64,000 bases of DNA from positions 1,054,001 through 1,118,000 of the forward strand of contig NZ_OW711693.1 in NCBI RefSeq assembly GCF_940670685.1, given 5' to 3'. The notes under the pieces were generated by a model, which worked only from the letters and a program-made list of their open reading frames with translations, did no database searches and was not told the DNA's origin. This DNA is from Anaeropeptidivorans aminofermentans (GTDB lineage: Bacteria; Bacillota; Clostridia; Lachnospirales; UBA5962). A program made the translations under genes and the position numbers. Of this stretch, positions 37,574-45,491 are shown in pieces. How positions within the stretch are numbered: the stretch's first letter is position 1; the number at the start of each line of letters is the position of its first letter.

Positions 37574-38160
37574 ATGTAATATATTTAGTTAAATTCAAAA
37601 CCGCTATCTGTATTTGGATAGTTTTGAATTTATATTAAGGGAACTGAAAGATGATATAAGCGTAAACTGATAAATACTTTTTAAGTGAGCCCCTTATAGG
37701 TAACAAAGATGAAAACATCTTTGTTATAGTAAAACAACTTTAAAGTAGGAACAAAAGCCTATTTTTCATAAATGGCTTAATAGAATAGAGCCCCTTCTAT
37801 TAAGCCATTCAAAATATACGGCTTTTGTTACTGTAATCTAATTGTTTTACTATAACTATAAGGGGATGTTCGCCTGAAAACACTTTTGCAGTTTCCCTGT
37901 AAGTGTTTTCAGGTTCACTAAGTATAAATTTGCTTTTCCTTGATTTTATGCCTTCCTTAAAGCCCGTTATGCACTGCGGAAGAAAAGCAAATTCATTGTA
38001 TAATGTTCCGCAATAACTAAAGGCAATAAACTTTTATCGGTTATTTATATAATTTTGCTTTTGGGTTTGTTGGCTATCGTAGATGAACCTAAAAAGAAAC
38101 TGAATTTATCATAAGTATTCAGTATAGCCAATCAATTCAATGGATTGGTTGGCCTATAAA
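37574..38160. repeat. repeat-filled gap after arr
   Basis: 37660-37734 and 37855-37871 are halves of an older palindrome (AAGTGAGCCCCTTATAGG / CTATAAGGGG) into which MITE-B (37735-37854) inserted. 37872-37930 carries CGCCTGAAAACACTTTT paired with AAGTGTTTTCAGG. 37926-38000 is a CAATTTGCTTTT-family element (AAATTTGCTTTTCC..GAAAAGCAAATTC). No gene seen. Confidence 0.6.
37735..37854. repeat. MITE-B type copy (120 bp)
   Basis: Terminal inverted repeats TATAGTAAAACAA and TTGTTTTACTATA. Inner arms AACAAAAGCC and GGCTTTTGTT, then CATAAATGGCTTAATAGAA and TTCTATTAAGCCATTC. It folds into one long hairpin. Relatives at 23584-23711, 27789-27900 and 57234-57441. Confidence 0.85.
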
Positions 38161-38164
38161 TAAA

Positions 38165-38205
38165 GAAAGAAGGCCCCGAAACAATTTGTTTCAGGGCCTC
38201 TTCTA
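38165..38205 (-). terminator. terminator hairpin downstream of hutH
   Basis: AGAAGGCCCCGAAACAA and TTGTTTCAGGGCCTCTTCT form a strong stem with A/T-rich flanks. It is about 260 bp past the hutH stop on the minus strand, with a degenerate MITE-A between. Confidence 0.7.
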
Positions 38206-38233
38206 TTTTAGGTGTATATCGAGCATTCCCTCT

Positions 38234-38365
38234 ATATTTACAGCAAATTTAAAGTTAATAGCAACAAAGCCGTATATTCACGCAAGCTTAAAAATGTACC
38301 GTTTCCAAGGGGAATCCATGCTGCTTTTAAGTTTTTTAAATAGGCATTTGTTATAGTAGGTGCAC
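38234..38365. repeat. degenerate MITE-A copy
   Basis: TTACAGCAAATTTAAAGTTA, AGCCGTATATTCACGCAAGC and GTACCGTTTCC follow the MITE-A consensus. The right end (TTTGTTATAGTAGG) has decayed. Located between the hutH stop and its terminator. Confidence 0.65.
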
Positions 38366-38460
38366 TTTAAAAAGGCTTATTAATTTAATTTTAATTTATT
38401 TTACGCCCTTCGGACTGCAGACTATAGTTCATTATGAAATTTACTTTAAGGTATTAATTT

Positions 38461-40002
38461 TTAAAAATTATATAAACAGCCTACTTCTTTTTCAACGGCA
38501 GAAACGATGGTATTATTTTCTATTAATTTAGCTGCTTTTTCAAATTCTTTATACATTATTGTGTCTTTATCAATATAGTCGATATGTTCTCTTATAATGT
38601 CGTAGGCGATTTTACTGCCTTTACCCAGAGGCCTTCCTTTGTATTCCTTATTCATATCGATGGCCTGGCATGCGGCAATAAGCTCTATGGCGATAACTCT
38701 GCTTACATTAAAGCAAATATCCCTTGCTTTTCTTGCGGCAATTGTACCCATGCTTACATGGTCCTCCTGATTGGCGGAGGAAGGAATGGAATCTACGCTT
38801 GCAGGGTGGGCAAGAACTTTATTTTCGCTTACAAGGGCCGCGGCAGAATACTGGGCAATCATAAAGCCGGAATTAAGGCCGCCGTTTTCCGTAAGAAATG
38901 CAGGAAGACCGCTTAACTGAGGATTTACAAGCCTTTCTATTCTTCTTTCGGAGATGTTTGCAAGCTCTGAAAGGGCAATTCCCAGGAAATCAAAGGCAAG
39001 GGCCATAGGCTGACCGTGGAAATTTCCGCAGGAAATAGCCATATCCTCATCGGCAACGATGATAGGATTATCCGTAACGGAATTAATTTCTATATTTACT
39101 TTATCTATTACGTATTTTATTGCGTCTTTGCTTGCGCCGTGAACCTGAGGAGCGCATCGTAAGCTGTAAGCATCCTGAACCCTTACTTTTCCTTGATTTG
39201 TTGTATGGGCGCTTCCCGAAAGAATGGAAAGGAAGTTTCTAGCAGTGTCTATCTGCCCCTTATGAGGCCTTACCTCATGGAGAACAGGAAGGAAGGCATC
39301 TGTAATGCCGTTTAAAGCTTCTATTGTAAGAGAAGCAGAGATATCGCTTAATTTAACTAAATTGATAGCATCATAAACGGTTAAAACCCCAACTGCCGTC
39401 ATTACCTGTGTTCCGTTTATGAGGGCAAGGCCTTCTTTTGATGTAAGGGCTACAGGAGTAAGGCCGCATTTTTCCAATGCTTCTTTAGAACTTGTAAGAA
39501 TGCCGTTATAATAGCATTCTCCTTCGCCTATCAAGGTAAGAACCATATGTGAAAGGGGAGCCAAATCGCCGCTTGCTCCCAAAGAACCTTTTTCGGGTAT
39601 TGCCGGATATATTCCGCTGTTTAAAAGGGCAACTAAAGCCTCTATCGTTTCAAGGCGAATACCGGAGAAGCCTTTTAAAAGAGCATTTGCACGAAGAAGC
39701 ATAATGGCTCTTGCAATGTCTTCTGAAAAATGGCTTCCAACACCGCAGGCATGGCTTATAATGAGATTTCTTTGAAGAGTCTTAGATTCTTCCTTGGAAA
39801 TATTCACGTCGCTGAACTTTCCGAAGCCTGTGGTTATGCCGTAAACAGTGCGCTCGTCTTCTACAAGCTTATCAACGTATTCTCTTGATTTTTTAACATT
39901 TTTAATTGCGGATTCTGAAAGCTTAACTTTCGCTTTTTCTCTTGCAACCTTCACAACGTCATAAATAGTCAGGCTATGGCCGTCTATTATAACTTCATGC
40001 AT
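38461..40002 (-). CDS. hutH: histidine ammonia-lyase
   Basis: Deaminates L-histidine to trans-urocanate. 513 aa. The Ala-Ser-Gly triad that forms the MIO cofactor lies in GSLGASGDLAPLSHM at about residue 142, with YGITTGFGKF near 59 and SSANQEDHVSMG near 407, all diagnostic for HAL. GGGAGA precedes ATG 40002. Other hut genes (hutU, hutI) are not in the window. A 208-bp inverted-repeat element begins 20 bp before the start codon. Confidence 0.95.
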   Translation of the reverse strand: MHEVIIDGHSLTIYDVVKVAREKAKVKLSESAIKNVKKSREYVDKLVEDERTVYGITTGFGKFSDVNISKEESKTLQRNLIISHACGVGSHFSEDIARAIMLLRANALLKGFSGIRLETIEALVALLNSGIYPAIPEKGSLGASGDLAPLSHMVLTLIGEGECYYNGILTSSKEALEKCGLTPVALTSKEGLALINGTQVMTAVGVLTVYDAINLVKLSDISASLTIEALNGITDAFLPVLHEVRPHKGQIDTARNFLSILSGSAHTTNQGKVRVQDAYSLRCAPQVHGASKDAIKYVIDKVNIEINSVTDNPIIVADEDMAISCGNFHGQPMALAFDFLGIALSELANISERRIERLVNPQLSGLPAFLTENGGLNSGFMIAQYSAAALVSENKVLAHPASVDSIPSSANQEDHVSMGTIAARKARDICFNVSRVIAIELIAACQAIDMNKEYKGRPLGKGSKIAYDIIREHIDYIDKDTIMYKEFEKAAKLIENNTIVSAVEKEVGCLYNF

Positions 40003-40022
40003 AAAAATATCTCCCTCTCTTT

Positions 40023-40230
40023 AAGGCTTGTCCTAAAAATCATGGATATTCTGAGATTAATTTTTTAGGCTTTGCCGATTAAAATAATATACTGATTAAA
40101 TATGTAAAACCCATAAGAATAAGTCTTACAGCAACTTGCTTAAATAAGGCAAATATTAAGCGGTTGCCTATATCTGCAAATTACTGTAAGGCGTGTAGGC
40201 TTAATTAAATAACGCTTAGGACAAGTTCTT
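40023..40230. repeat. inverted-repeat element in the hutH 5' region
   Basis: Ends AAGGCTTGTCCTAAAAAT and ACGCTTAGGACAAGTTCTT are imperfect inverted repeats. A second pair, CTTACAGCAA and TTACTGTAAG, lies inside. About 208 bp, no coding capacity. It occupies the place where the hutH leader or promoter should be. Confidence 0.55.
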
Positions 40231-40483
40231 ATGTTATTTAATTAAGGTGCTATGAATGGTATACTTTATATTTATCATATTTAATAATTAAAGTCAATAA
40301 AGAGGTATAATAGCATTAGACCGATTATGGATTTTACAATGAAAAAAGTCTTTAGAAAAACAAAATTTATACCTTAAAAAGACCAATTTAAGGTGCTTTT
40401 TCCGCGGGAACAGATTTTTGCCTTGAATTGAAATATAAGCTATAGTAATATTGTTATAACAATTATTTAGATATAATATGAAT
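40231..40483. other. AT-rich gap, nothing coding recognised
   Basis: Short frames only, none with a ribosome site. AAAAAGACCAATTTAAGGTGC and neighbours show no clear structure. Confidence 0.5.
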
Positions 40484-40929
40484 AAAATCAAGCTTTGCTT
40501 GATTTTATTCACGAATACATTTCACAAAGGGAAATGTATGAGCAAGAACTAAGCTTATGCATCACACAAGTAAAATCAAGCTTTGCTTGATTTTATTCAC
40601 GAATACATTTCGCGAAGGGGAATGTATGAGTAAAGACTAAGGCTATGCATCACACAAGTAAAATCAAGCTTTGCTTGATTTTATTCACGAATACATTTCA
40701 CGAAGGGGAATGTATGAGTAAGAACTAAGCTTATGTATCACACAAGTAAAATCAAGCTTTGCTTGATTTTATTCACGAATACATTTCGCAAAGGGAAATG
40801 TATGAGCAAGAACTAAGCTTATGCATCACACAAGTAAAATCAAGCTTTGCTTGATTTTATTCACGAATACATTTCACGAAGGAAAATGTATGAGCAAAGA
40901 CTAAGGCTAAGCCTATGCATGATACAAGT
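40484..40929. repeat. tandem array of five 88-bp units, each with two hairpins
   Basis: Units start at 40484, 40572, 40660, 40748 and 40836, exactly 88 bp apart; the fifth is about 94 bp through a small insertion near its end. Each unit opens with the palindrome AAAATCAAGC-TTT-GCTTGATTTT and continues ATTCACGAATACATTTC..GAAATGTATGAG, a second stem-loop. Units differ by only a few bases, so the array expanded recently. No ribosome-linked frame runs through it. It ends 40 bp before the phosphodiesterase gene. Confidence 0.92.
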
Positions 40930-40969
40930 AAGATTAAGGCTATATTTTTTACCAGATAGAGGTGTTTAA

Positions 40970-41491
40970 TTGAGACTGCTGATTTTAAGCGATTCTCATA
41001 GACAAATAAGAGAGATGTCTATGATTATTGAAAAGCTTCAAAAAGACTGTGATGCAATACTTCACGCAGGAGATTTTGTAGATGACATATTGGTTTTTCA
41101 GGAGCTTTATAAAAATAAGAAATTTTACTATGTAAAAGGAAACTGCGATTTCGGTAACGAAGCAAAAAAAGAATTGATAATTGAAATGGGCGGAGTTCGG
41201 ATATTTATGACTCATGGCCATGAATACAGCGTAAAATACAATACCGACAGGATTATTTACGCGGCGATGGAAAAGCAGGCAGATGTCTGCATATTTGGCC
41301 ATACTCATTGCCCCACATGCTTTTATGAAAATGGCATTCTTATAATGAATCCCGGAAGCATTTCCATGCCCAGAGGGTATAAGTATCCTACTTACGGAAT
41401 AATAAATATAGAGGACAAAACGCCCAGGGGAAGCATTGTTGCCATAGAAGGCAGCATTATAAAGCCTGCAGAAAACATTCAAAGATACTAA
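40970..41491 (+). CDS. metallophosphoesterase, YfcE/MJ0936 phosphodiesterase family
   Basis: 173 aa. Dinuclear-metal motifs in order: LSDSHR (residue about 7), HAGDFVDD, KGNCD, MTHGHEY and FGHTHCP. Starts with TTG 40970, five bases after GAGGTG; the motif begins at residue 5, so no upstream start is needed. Likely a cytoplasmic phosphodiesterase of unknown natural substrate. The GNAT gene follows directly. Confidence 0.92.
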   Translation: MRLLILSDSHRQIREMSMIIEKLQKDCDAILHAGDFVDDILVFQELYKNKKFYYVKGNCDFGNEAKKELIIEMGGVRIFMTHGHEYSVKYNTDRIIYAAMEKQADVCIFGHTHCPTCFYENGILIMNPGSISMPRGYKYPTYGIINIEDKTPRGSIVAIEGSIIKPAENIQRY

Positions 41492-41509
41492 ATGAAAAGG
41501 CATGATAAA

Positions 41510-41950
41510 ATGGAGATAAAAAAATTTGAAGGAAATAAAAAGGACTATATCGATTTGCTTTTACTGGCAGACGAAGAGGAAGCCATGGTAGATAAATATA
41601 TTAACAAAGGAGATATGTTTATCCTTGATGACGGCGGAGTTAAGGCAGAATGTATTGTAACAGCAGAAGCAGAGGGCGTATACGAAATAAAAAATATTGC
41701 AGTATCCCCCGAATTTCAAAAAATGGGCTATGGAAGAAAGCTGATAGAGTTTGTTTTATCTTATTATATGGATTGGAATCAATTCTTGGTCGGAACAGGA
41801 GAAAGCCCTAAAACATTAGATTTCTACCGTAGATGCGGTTTCAGGGACGCCTATAGAATAGAGAATTTCTTCACAGACAATTATGAAAAGCCGATATATG
41901 AAGACGGTAAACAATTAGTTGATATGATTTATTTAAAAATTGAGAGATAA
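41510..41950 (+). CDS. GNAT-family N-acetyltransferase
   Basis: 146-152 aa. Acetyl-CoA loop AVSPEFQKMGYGRKLIEFVL, followed by GTGESPKTLDFYRRCGF, a common Firmicutes GNAT signature. An in-frame ATG at 41492 touches the previous stop but lacks a ribosome site; ATG 41510 has AAAAGG upstream and the protein begins MEIKKFEGN. Substrate unknown. Likely cotranscribed with the phosphodiesterase. Confidence 0.85.
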   Translation: MEIKKFEGNKKDYIDLLLLADEEEAMVDKYINKGDMFILDDGGVKAECIVTAEAEGVYEIKNIAVSPEFQKMGYGRKLIEFVLSYYMDWNQFLVGTGESPKTLDFYRRCGFRDAYRIENFFTDNYEKPIYEDGKQLVDMIYLKIER

Positions 41951-41967
41951 TAGTCTTTTATTTATAC

Positions 41968-42196
41968 TAGAGCGTGTCTGAAAAATTCAAACCCTAGTTT
42001 ATTTTGCTATCAAAGTGCGGCTTCATCGCCGGAAGTCCTTAAAATATGCCGTACAGGTTTACTCAGGGTAAACCTGTAGCTACACTTTTAGCCCTATGCT
42101 AAAAGTGTATGGCATGCTATTTCTGTAGTTTTCTCCTTGGAGTCACGTTTTTTACAAAATATTCGTTGGTTTGGCTGTTTTGAGACACTGCCTAAG
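41968..42196. repeat. MITE-C copy 2 (about 229 bp)
   Basis: Ends CTAGAGCGTGTCTGAAAAAT and GTTTTGAGACACTGCCTAAG. Shares GCCGTACAGGTTTAC and AGGGTAAACCTG and the overall layout with 32163-32392. Inside, ACACTTTTAGC and GCTAAAAGTGT form the inner hairpin. It lies just upstream of the leader region of the methyltransferase gene. Confidence 0.8.
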
Positions 42197-42264
42197 CAAA
42201 TTTTAAAAACAATATAAGTGCAAGCTTGTGAATTGTTTTTAGTTTATTAACGATGAGCCCTATC

Positions 42265-42420
42265 GGAGGTGAATGCATGATGATGCAGCTCCTTATATTT
42301 AAAAACCCCTTGCGGTCAAATTAAGCAGGCCTTAATAAACAGTTGGCGCTAAATATTTATGCCGAAAGATGGCAAGGGGCAGAATAAGCTTGCTTAATAT
42401 ACGATCGCAAGGCCTTCTAT
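42265..42420 (+). promoter_or_regulatory. attenuator-like leader with a short peptide and alternative stems
   Basis: CGGAGG (42264-42269) precedes a 15-codon frame, MMMQLLIFKNPLRSN (42277-42324). Its last codons lie in CCCCTTGCGGTC (42306-42317). That arm can pair with GCAAGGGG (42372-42379) or with GATCGCAAGG (42403-42412). The second choice extends through ATTAAGCAGGC (42320-42330) with GCTTGCTTAAT (42388-42398) into a helix of about 21 bp. Mutually exclusive helices overlapping a leader frame are the layout of ribosome-mediated attenuation, common ahead of antibiotic-inducible genes. The inducer is unknown. Confidence 0.55.
42277..42324 (+). CDS. putative leader peptide MMMQLLIFKNPLRSN
   Basis: 15 codons with a near-consensus ribosome site (CGGAGG, spacing 7). 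Three consecutive ATG codons open it. It ends inside the first arm of the alternative stems, so ribosome position would decide which helix forms. Not detectable by length-based gene callers. Confidence 0.45.
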   Translation: MMMQLLIFKNPLRSN

Positions 42421-42440
42421 AGCATTTTAAATAAAATAAA

Positions 42441-42479
42441 AAGGAGGCGTATACGGTATTTATCCGTATACAGATTCGT
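42441..42479 (+). promoter_or_regulatory. ribosome site separated from its start by an 8-bp hairpin
   Basis: AAGGAGG at 42441-42447 is 32 bases from ATG 42480, too far for normal initiation. Between them GTATACGG and CCGTATAC (42449-42456, 42464-42471) form a perfect stem with a 7-base loop. Folding removes 23 bases and leaves an effective spacing of about 9. No ATG, GTG or TTG lies in frame between them. Confidence 0.6.
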
Positions 42480-43232
42480 ATGAATAAACATGAGCTTATG
42501 GAATATTTATTAAAAGAGGAAAAGAAAGCATTTACCGGCTGGGATTTTTCTTATTTAGACGGAAGATATGTAGATACTGAACCCCCATGGAATTATAAAG
42601 ACATCATTGGAAAATATAATAAACCGAATTATAAGCTTCTTGATATGGGAACAGGGGGCGGAGAATTCATAAGAGAATTAGGCCATCCCTATAGTTTAAT
42701 ATCTGTTACAGAGAGCTATGAGCCCAATTTAACCCTATGCAGAAAGGTTCTTTCACCTCTCGGTATCGACGTAAGAAAAACAGGGGAAGAAGAAAAGCTT
42801 CCCTTTGATGATGAGAGCTTTGATATTGTCATTAACAGGCATGAATCCTTTGCTATGGACGAGGTTAGAAGAGTCCTTAAAAAGCAAGGCTATTTTATAA
42901 CCCAGCAGGTAGGAGGAAAGAACAATACAGCCCTTTCCAAAAGGCTTATTGAGGATTTTAAGGAGCCTTTCCCAGACCATGACCTGAAGCATAATATAGA
43001 ATTAATAGAAAAATCGGGATTTACAATTTTAGAATCGGGAGAAAGCTTTCTTCCTTCCTATTTTCATGATATAGGCGCTGTTGTGTATTTGGCTAAAATA
43101 CTTGTGTGGGAGTTTCCCAGATTTTCCGTATCAAAATGCTTTGATAAGCTCTGGCATATGGAGGAGGAGCTTTCTGAAAAGGGTTTTATTGAAGCGATGG
43201 AACATCGGTTTTATATTGCAGCCATGAAATAA
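42480..43232 (+). CDS. class I SAM-dependent methyltransferase
   Basis: 250 aa. SAM-binding motif I LLDMGTGGGEFIRELG near residue 53, motif II around SVTESYEPN, and the acidic motif SFDIVINRHESF near 118. QQVGGKNN and a C-terminal EHRFYIAAMK follow the pattern of a common but uncharacterised Firmicutes methyltransferase family. Substrate unknown. The leader described at 42265-42420 would make it conditionally expressed, as for translation-linked resistance methylases, but that is inference only. A strong terminator follows. Confidence 0.85.
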   Translation: MNKHELMEYLLKEEKKAFTGWDFSYLDGRYVDTEPPWNYKDIIGKYNKPNYKLLDMGTGGGEFIRELGHPYSLISVTESYEPNLTLCRKVLSPLGIDVRKTGEEEKLPFDDESFDIVINRHESFAMDEVRRVLKKQGYFITQQVGGKNNTALSKRLIEDFKEPFPDHDLKHNIELIEKSGFTILESGESFLPSYFHDIGAVVYLAKILVWEFPRFSVSKCFDKLWHMEEELSEKGFIEAMEHRFYIAAMK

Positions 43233-43256
43233 TAAATAAAGCTAAATTTTTATACA

Positions 43257-43302
43257 TAAAAGGCCTGATACAGTCAGTCACTGACTGTATCAGGCCTTTT
43301 AA
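43257..43302 (+). terminator. strong terminator after the methyltransferase gene
   Basis: AAAGGCCTGATACAGTCAG and CTGACTGTATCAGGCCTTTT form a perfect stem ending in a T run, also usable from the minus strand. Confidence 0.92.
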
Positions 43303-43309
43303 AGCACTT

Positions 43310-43449
43310 TATAGTAAATTTAAAGCAAAATAGGAGCAAAACCGTATATTCGTGCAGGCTCAAAAATATACCGTTTCCGAAGGAAAATCTGTGTTTTTGA
43401 GCCTGCCGGGAATAGGCTTTTGCTACTTCCTCATAATAAATTTACTATA
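43310..43449 (+). repeat. MITE-A copy 2
   Basis: 140 bp, TATAGTAAATTTA to TAAATTTACTATA, with inner arms AGGCTCAAAAA and TTTTTGAGCCT. Roughly 85 percent identical by eye to the copy at 51618. A partial second element with TTTACTATA follows to about 43535. Confidence 0.88.
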
Positions 43450-43535
43450 AAATATAGTCTTGCCTGCGGCAATCTGTGTTTTTGAATCTATAGTGAATCG
43501 GTTTCATTATTTCTTTATAAGAAATTTACTATACA

Positions 43536-44504
43536 TTATAAATGGCAGGCAACCCAATGATTCGGTGCTTTTTCTACAAGAGGCGGCTCTGCCTCCGAGC
43601 ATATGCTTGCGGCATAAGGGCATCTCGTATGGAAACGGCAGCCCTTTGGGATATTAGAGGCACTTGGAACTTCCCCTTTCAGAATGATTCTTTCCCTTTG
43701 CTTTCTTCCTGCAAGGATAGGGATTGCCGAAAGGAGGGCTTGGGTGTAAGGGTGCTGGGGATGGCTGAAAAGCTCCTCATTATCTGCAAGCTCAACGATT
43801 TTACCAAGATACATCACAACGACTCTGTCGGATATGTATTCAACCACATTAAGGGCGTGGGAAATGAATAAATAAGTCATATTATTGTATTGTTCCTTTA
43901 AGTCCATCAAAAGATTAATGATTTGAGACTGTATGGAAACATCGAGGGCGGATACGGCCTCGTCGCAGACAAGAAATTCAGGCTTTAAGGCGATGGCCTT
44001 GGCGATGGCAACCCTTTGCCGCTGCCCGCCGGAAAATTCATGGGGGTATCTTTGGGCATAGACTGGGCTTAATCCTACTTGGCTTAAAATGGTGCTTGTA
44101 TGTTCAAGGGCCTCGGCTTTTGTCATTCCCATCTGAACCGTTAAAACCTCGCCCAAAAGTCTTTTTATAGTATGCCTTGGATTAAGGGAAGAGTAGGGGT
44201 CCTGGAAAATAATCTGTATTTGTTTTCTGAGCTTTCGAAGCTCTTCCCCTTCGGTCTTTAAGATATCCTTTTCACTGTTCAGAAGAATTTGGCCGGAGGT
44301 TGGGCTGTTAAGCCGTACAATGGACCTTCCTATGGTGGTTTTTCCGCAGCCGGATTCTCCTACAAGGCCGACGGTTTCACCTCTTTTGATGTCTATACTT
44401 ACGCCGTCAACCGCTTTAATGTGGCCTACAGTTCTTTGCATTATCCCGGCTTTAATTGGAAAGTATACCTTTAAGTTTTCTATTTTAAGTATGGAATCAT
44501 TCAT
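43536..44504 (-). CDS. dppF: dipeptide/oligopeptide ABC transporter ATPase, DppF/OppF type
   Basis: 322 aa. Walker [17 protein letters not shown] near residue 50, LSSGG-type signature [15 protein letters not shown] near 160, Walker [13 protein letters not shown]. The C-terminal oligopeptide-transporter extension has the cysteine cluster [14 protein letters not shown], which in this family coordinates a 4Fe-4S cluster. ATG 44504 sits 8 nt after AAGGGGG; the ATG at 44510 is too close. It overlaps dppD by 8 nt and closes the operon. Confidence 0.93.
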   Translation of the reverse strand: MNDSILKIENLKVYFPIKAGIMQRTVGHIKAVDGVSIDIKRGETVGLVGESGCGKTTIGRSIVRLNSPTSGQILLNSEKDILKTEGEELRKLRKQIQIIFQDPYSSLNPRHTIKRLLGEVLTVQMGMTKAEALEHTSTILSQVGLSPVYAQRYPHEFSGGQRQRVAIAKAIALKPEFLVCDEAVSALDVSIQSQIINLLMDLKEQYNNMTYLFISHALNVVEYISDRVVVMYLGKIVELADNEELFSHPQHPYTQALLSAIPILAGRKQRERIILKGEVPSASNIPKGCRFHTRCPYAASICSEAEPPLVEKAPNHWVACHL

Positions 44505-45480
44505 GGCCATTCCCCCTTAAAAAACAGCTTACTTTTCTGCTGCCGTTTACGTATTGTTCCGGCTCTTTCTGCCTGCATATATCCATAGCGTAGGGACATC
44601 TTGGTGAAAATCTGCACCCCTTAGGAAAATTCAGCGGGTTTGGAACAGTTCCCACAATGGCTTCAAGGCGGCCGCCTCTTGTGACCTTAATCCCCGGTAT
44701 GGAAAGGATAAGGAGTTTCGTATAGGGGTGCCACGGGTCTGTGAAAATATCGTTTAGATTGCCTTCTTCTATAATTTTACCGGCGTACATAACGGCCACT
44801 CTATCGGCTATTTGGGAAACTACGCCGAAGTCATGGGTAATCATCAAAATGGACATTTTCATATCCTTTTGAAGGGATCTTAAAAGGTCAAGGATTTGGG
44901 CCTGAATGGTTACGTCAAGGGCCGTCGTAGGCTCATCGGCGATAAGCATTTGAGGATTTGCCGCAAGAGAAATGGCAATCATGACCCTTTGCCTCAGTCC
45001 TCCTGAAAGCTGATGAGGATATACTTTTAAACGCTCTGCGGGATTGGGTATGCCTACTTTTTTAAGTATTTCTATGGAAAGCTCCTTTACCTGCTCCTTT
45101 GTAAGAGAAGGATTATGAAGGGTGAAAACCTCGCCTAATTGGCGTTCTATTTTATATACAGGGTTCAGAGAAGTCATAGGCTCTTGAAAAATCATCGATA
45201 TTTTAGAGCCTCTGATGCTTCTGGCTTCCGATTTTGAAAGCTCTTTTATTTCCTTTCCGTCGAGCATGAATAAATCTGCATTAATATCTGCCGTATCCGG
45301 TAAAAGCCTGATAAGGGAGAGGGAGGTTACGGTTTTTCCGCAGCCTGATTCTCCTACTAAAGCAAGGGTTTCGCCCTTTTTTATTGAGAAGGAAACGCCG
45401 TCTACGGATTTTACAACGCCCTCAGGTGTATTAAAATAGGTACGAAGGTTTTCCACCTCAAGATAATTTTCGTTTATCAT
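44497..45480 (-). CDS. dppD: dipeptide/oligopeptide ABC transporter ATPase, DppD/OppD type
   Basis: 327 aa. Walker [16 protein letters not shown] near residue 40, signature [16 protein letters not shown] near 155, Walker [13 protein letters not shown]. The C-terminal [14 protein letters not shown] extension is the same cysteine cluster as in DppF. It pairs with DppF as a heterodimeric motor for the DppB/DppC channel. TAGGTG precedes ATG 45480. Confidence 0.94.
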   Translation of the reverse strand: MINENYLEVENLRTYFNTPEGVVKSVDGVSFSIKKGETLALVGESGCGKTVTSLSLIRLLPDTADINADLFMLDGKEIKELSKSEARSIRGSKISMIFQEPMTSLNPVYKIERQLGEVFTLHNPSLTKEQVKELSIEILKKVGIPNPAERLKVYPHQLSGGLRQRVMIAISLAANPQMLIADEPTTALDVTIQAQILDLLRSLQKDMKMSILMITHDFGVVSQIADRVAVMYAGKIIEEGNLNDIFTDPWHPYTKLLILSIPGIKVTRGGRLEAIVGTVPNPLNFPKGCRFSPRCPYAMDICRQKEPEQYVNGSRKVSCFLRGNGHE

Positions 45481-45491
45481 AATTTATGCAC

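Noticed and set aside
40294-40512. 72-codon minus-strand frame near the tandem array
   Set aside because: Its start codon lies in the first array unit and the sequence is low-complexity AT-rich; the resemblance to a frame at 30689 comes from the shared hairpin, not a protein.
40484-40929. Tandem array could be a CRISPR array
   Set aside because: The whole 88-bp unit repeats; there are no unique spacers between short repeats and no cas genes in the window.
42300-42420. Structured region could be a glycine or other known riboswitch
   Set aside because: GCCGAAAGATGGCAAGG recalls parts of known aptamers, but the conserved cores of glycine, c-di-GMP, ZTP, SAM and T-box classes are absent; a leader peptide with alternative stems explains more of it.
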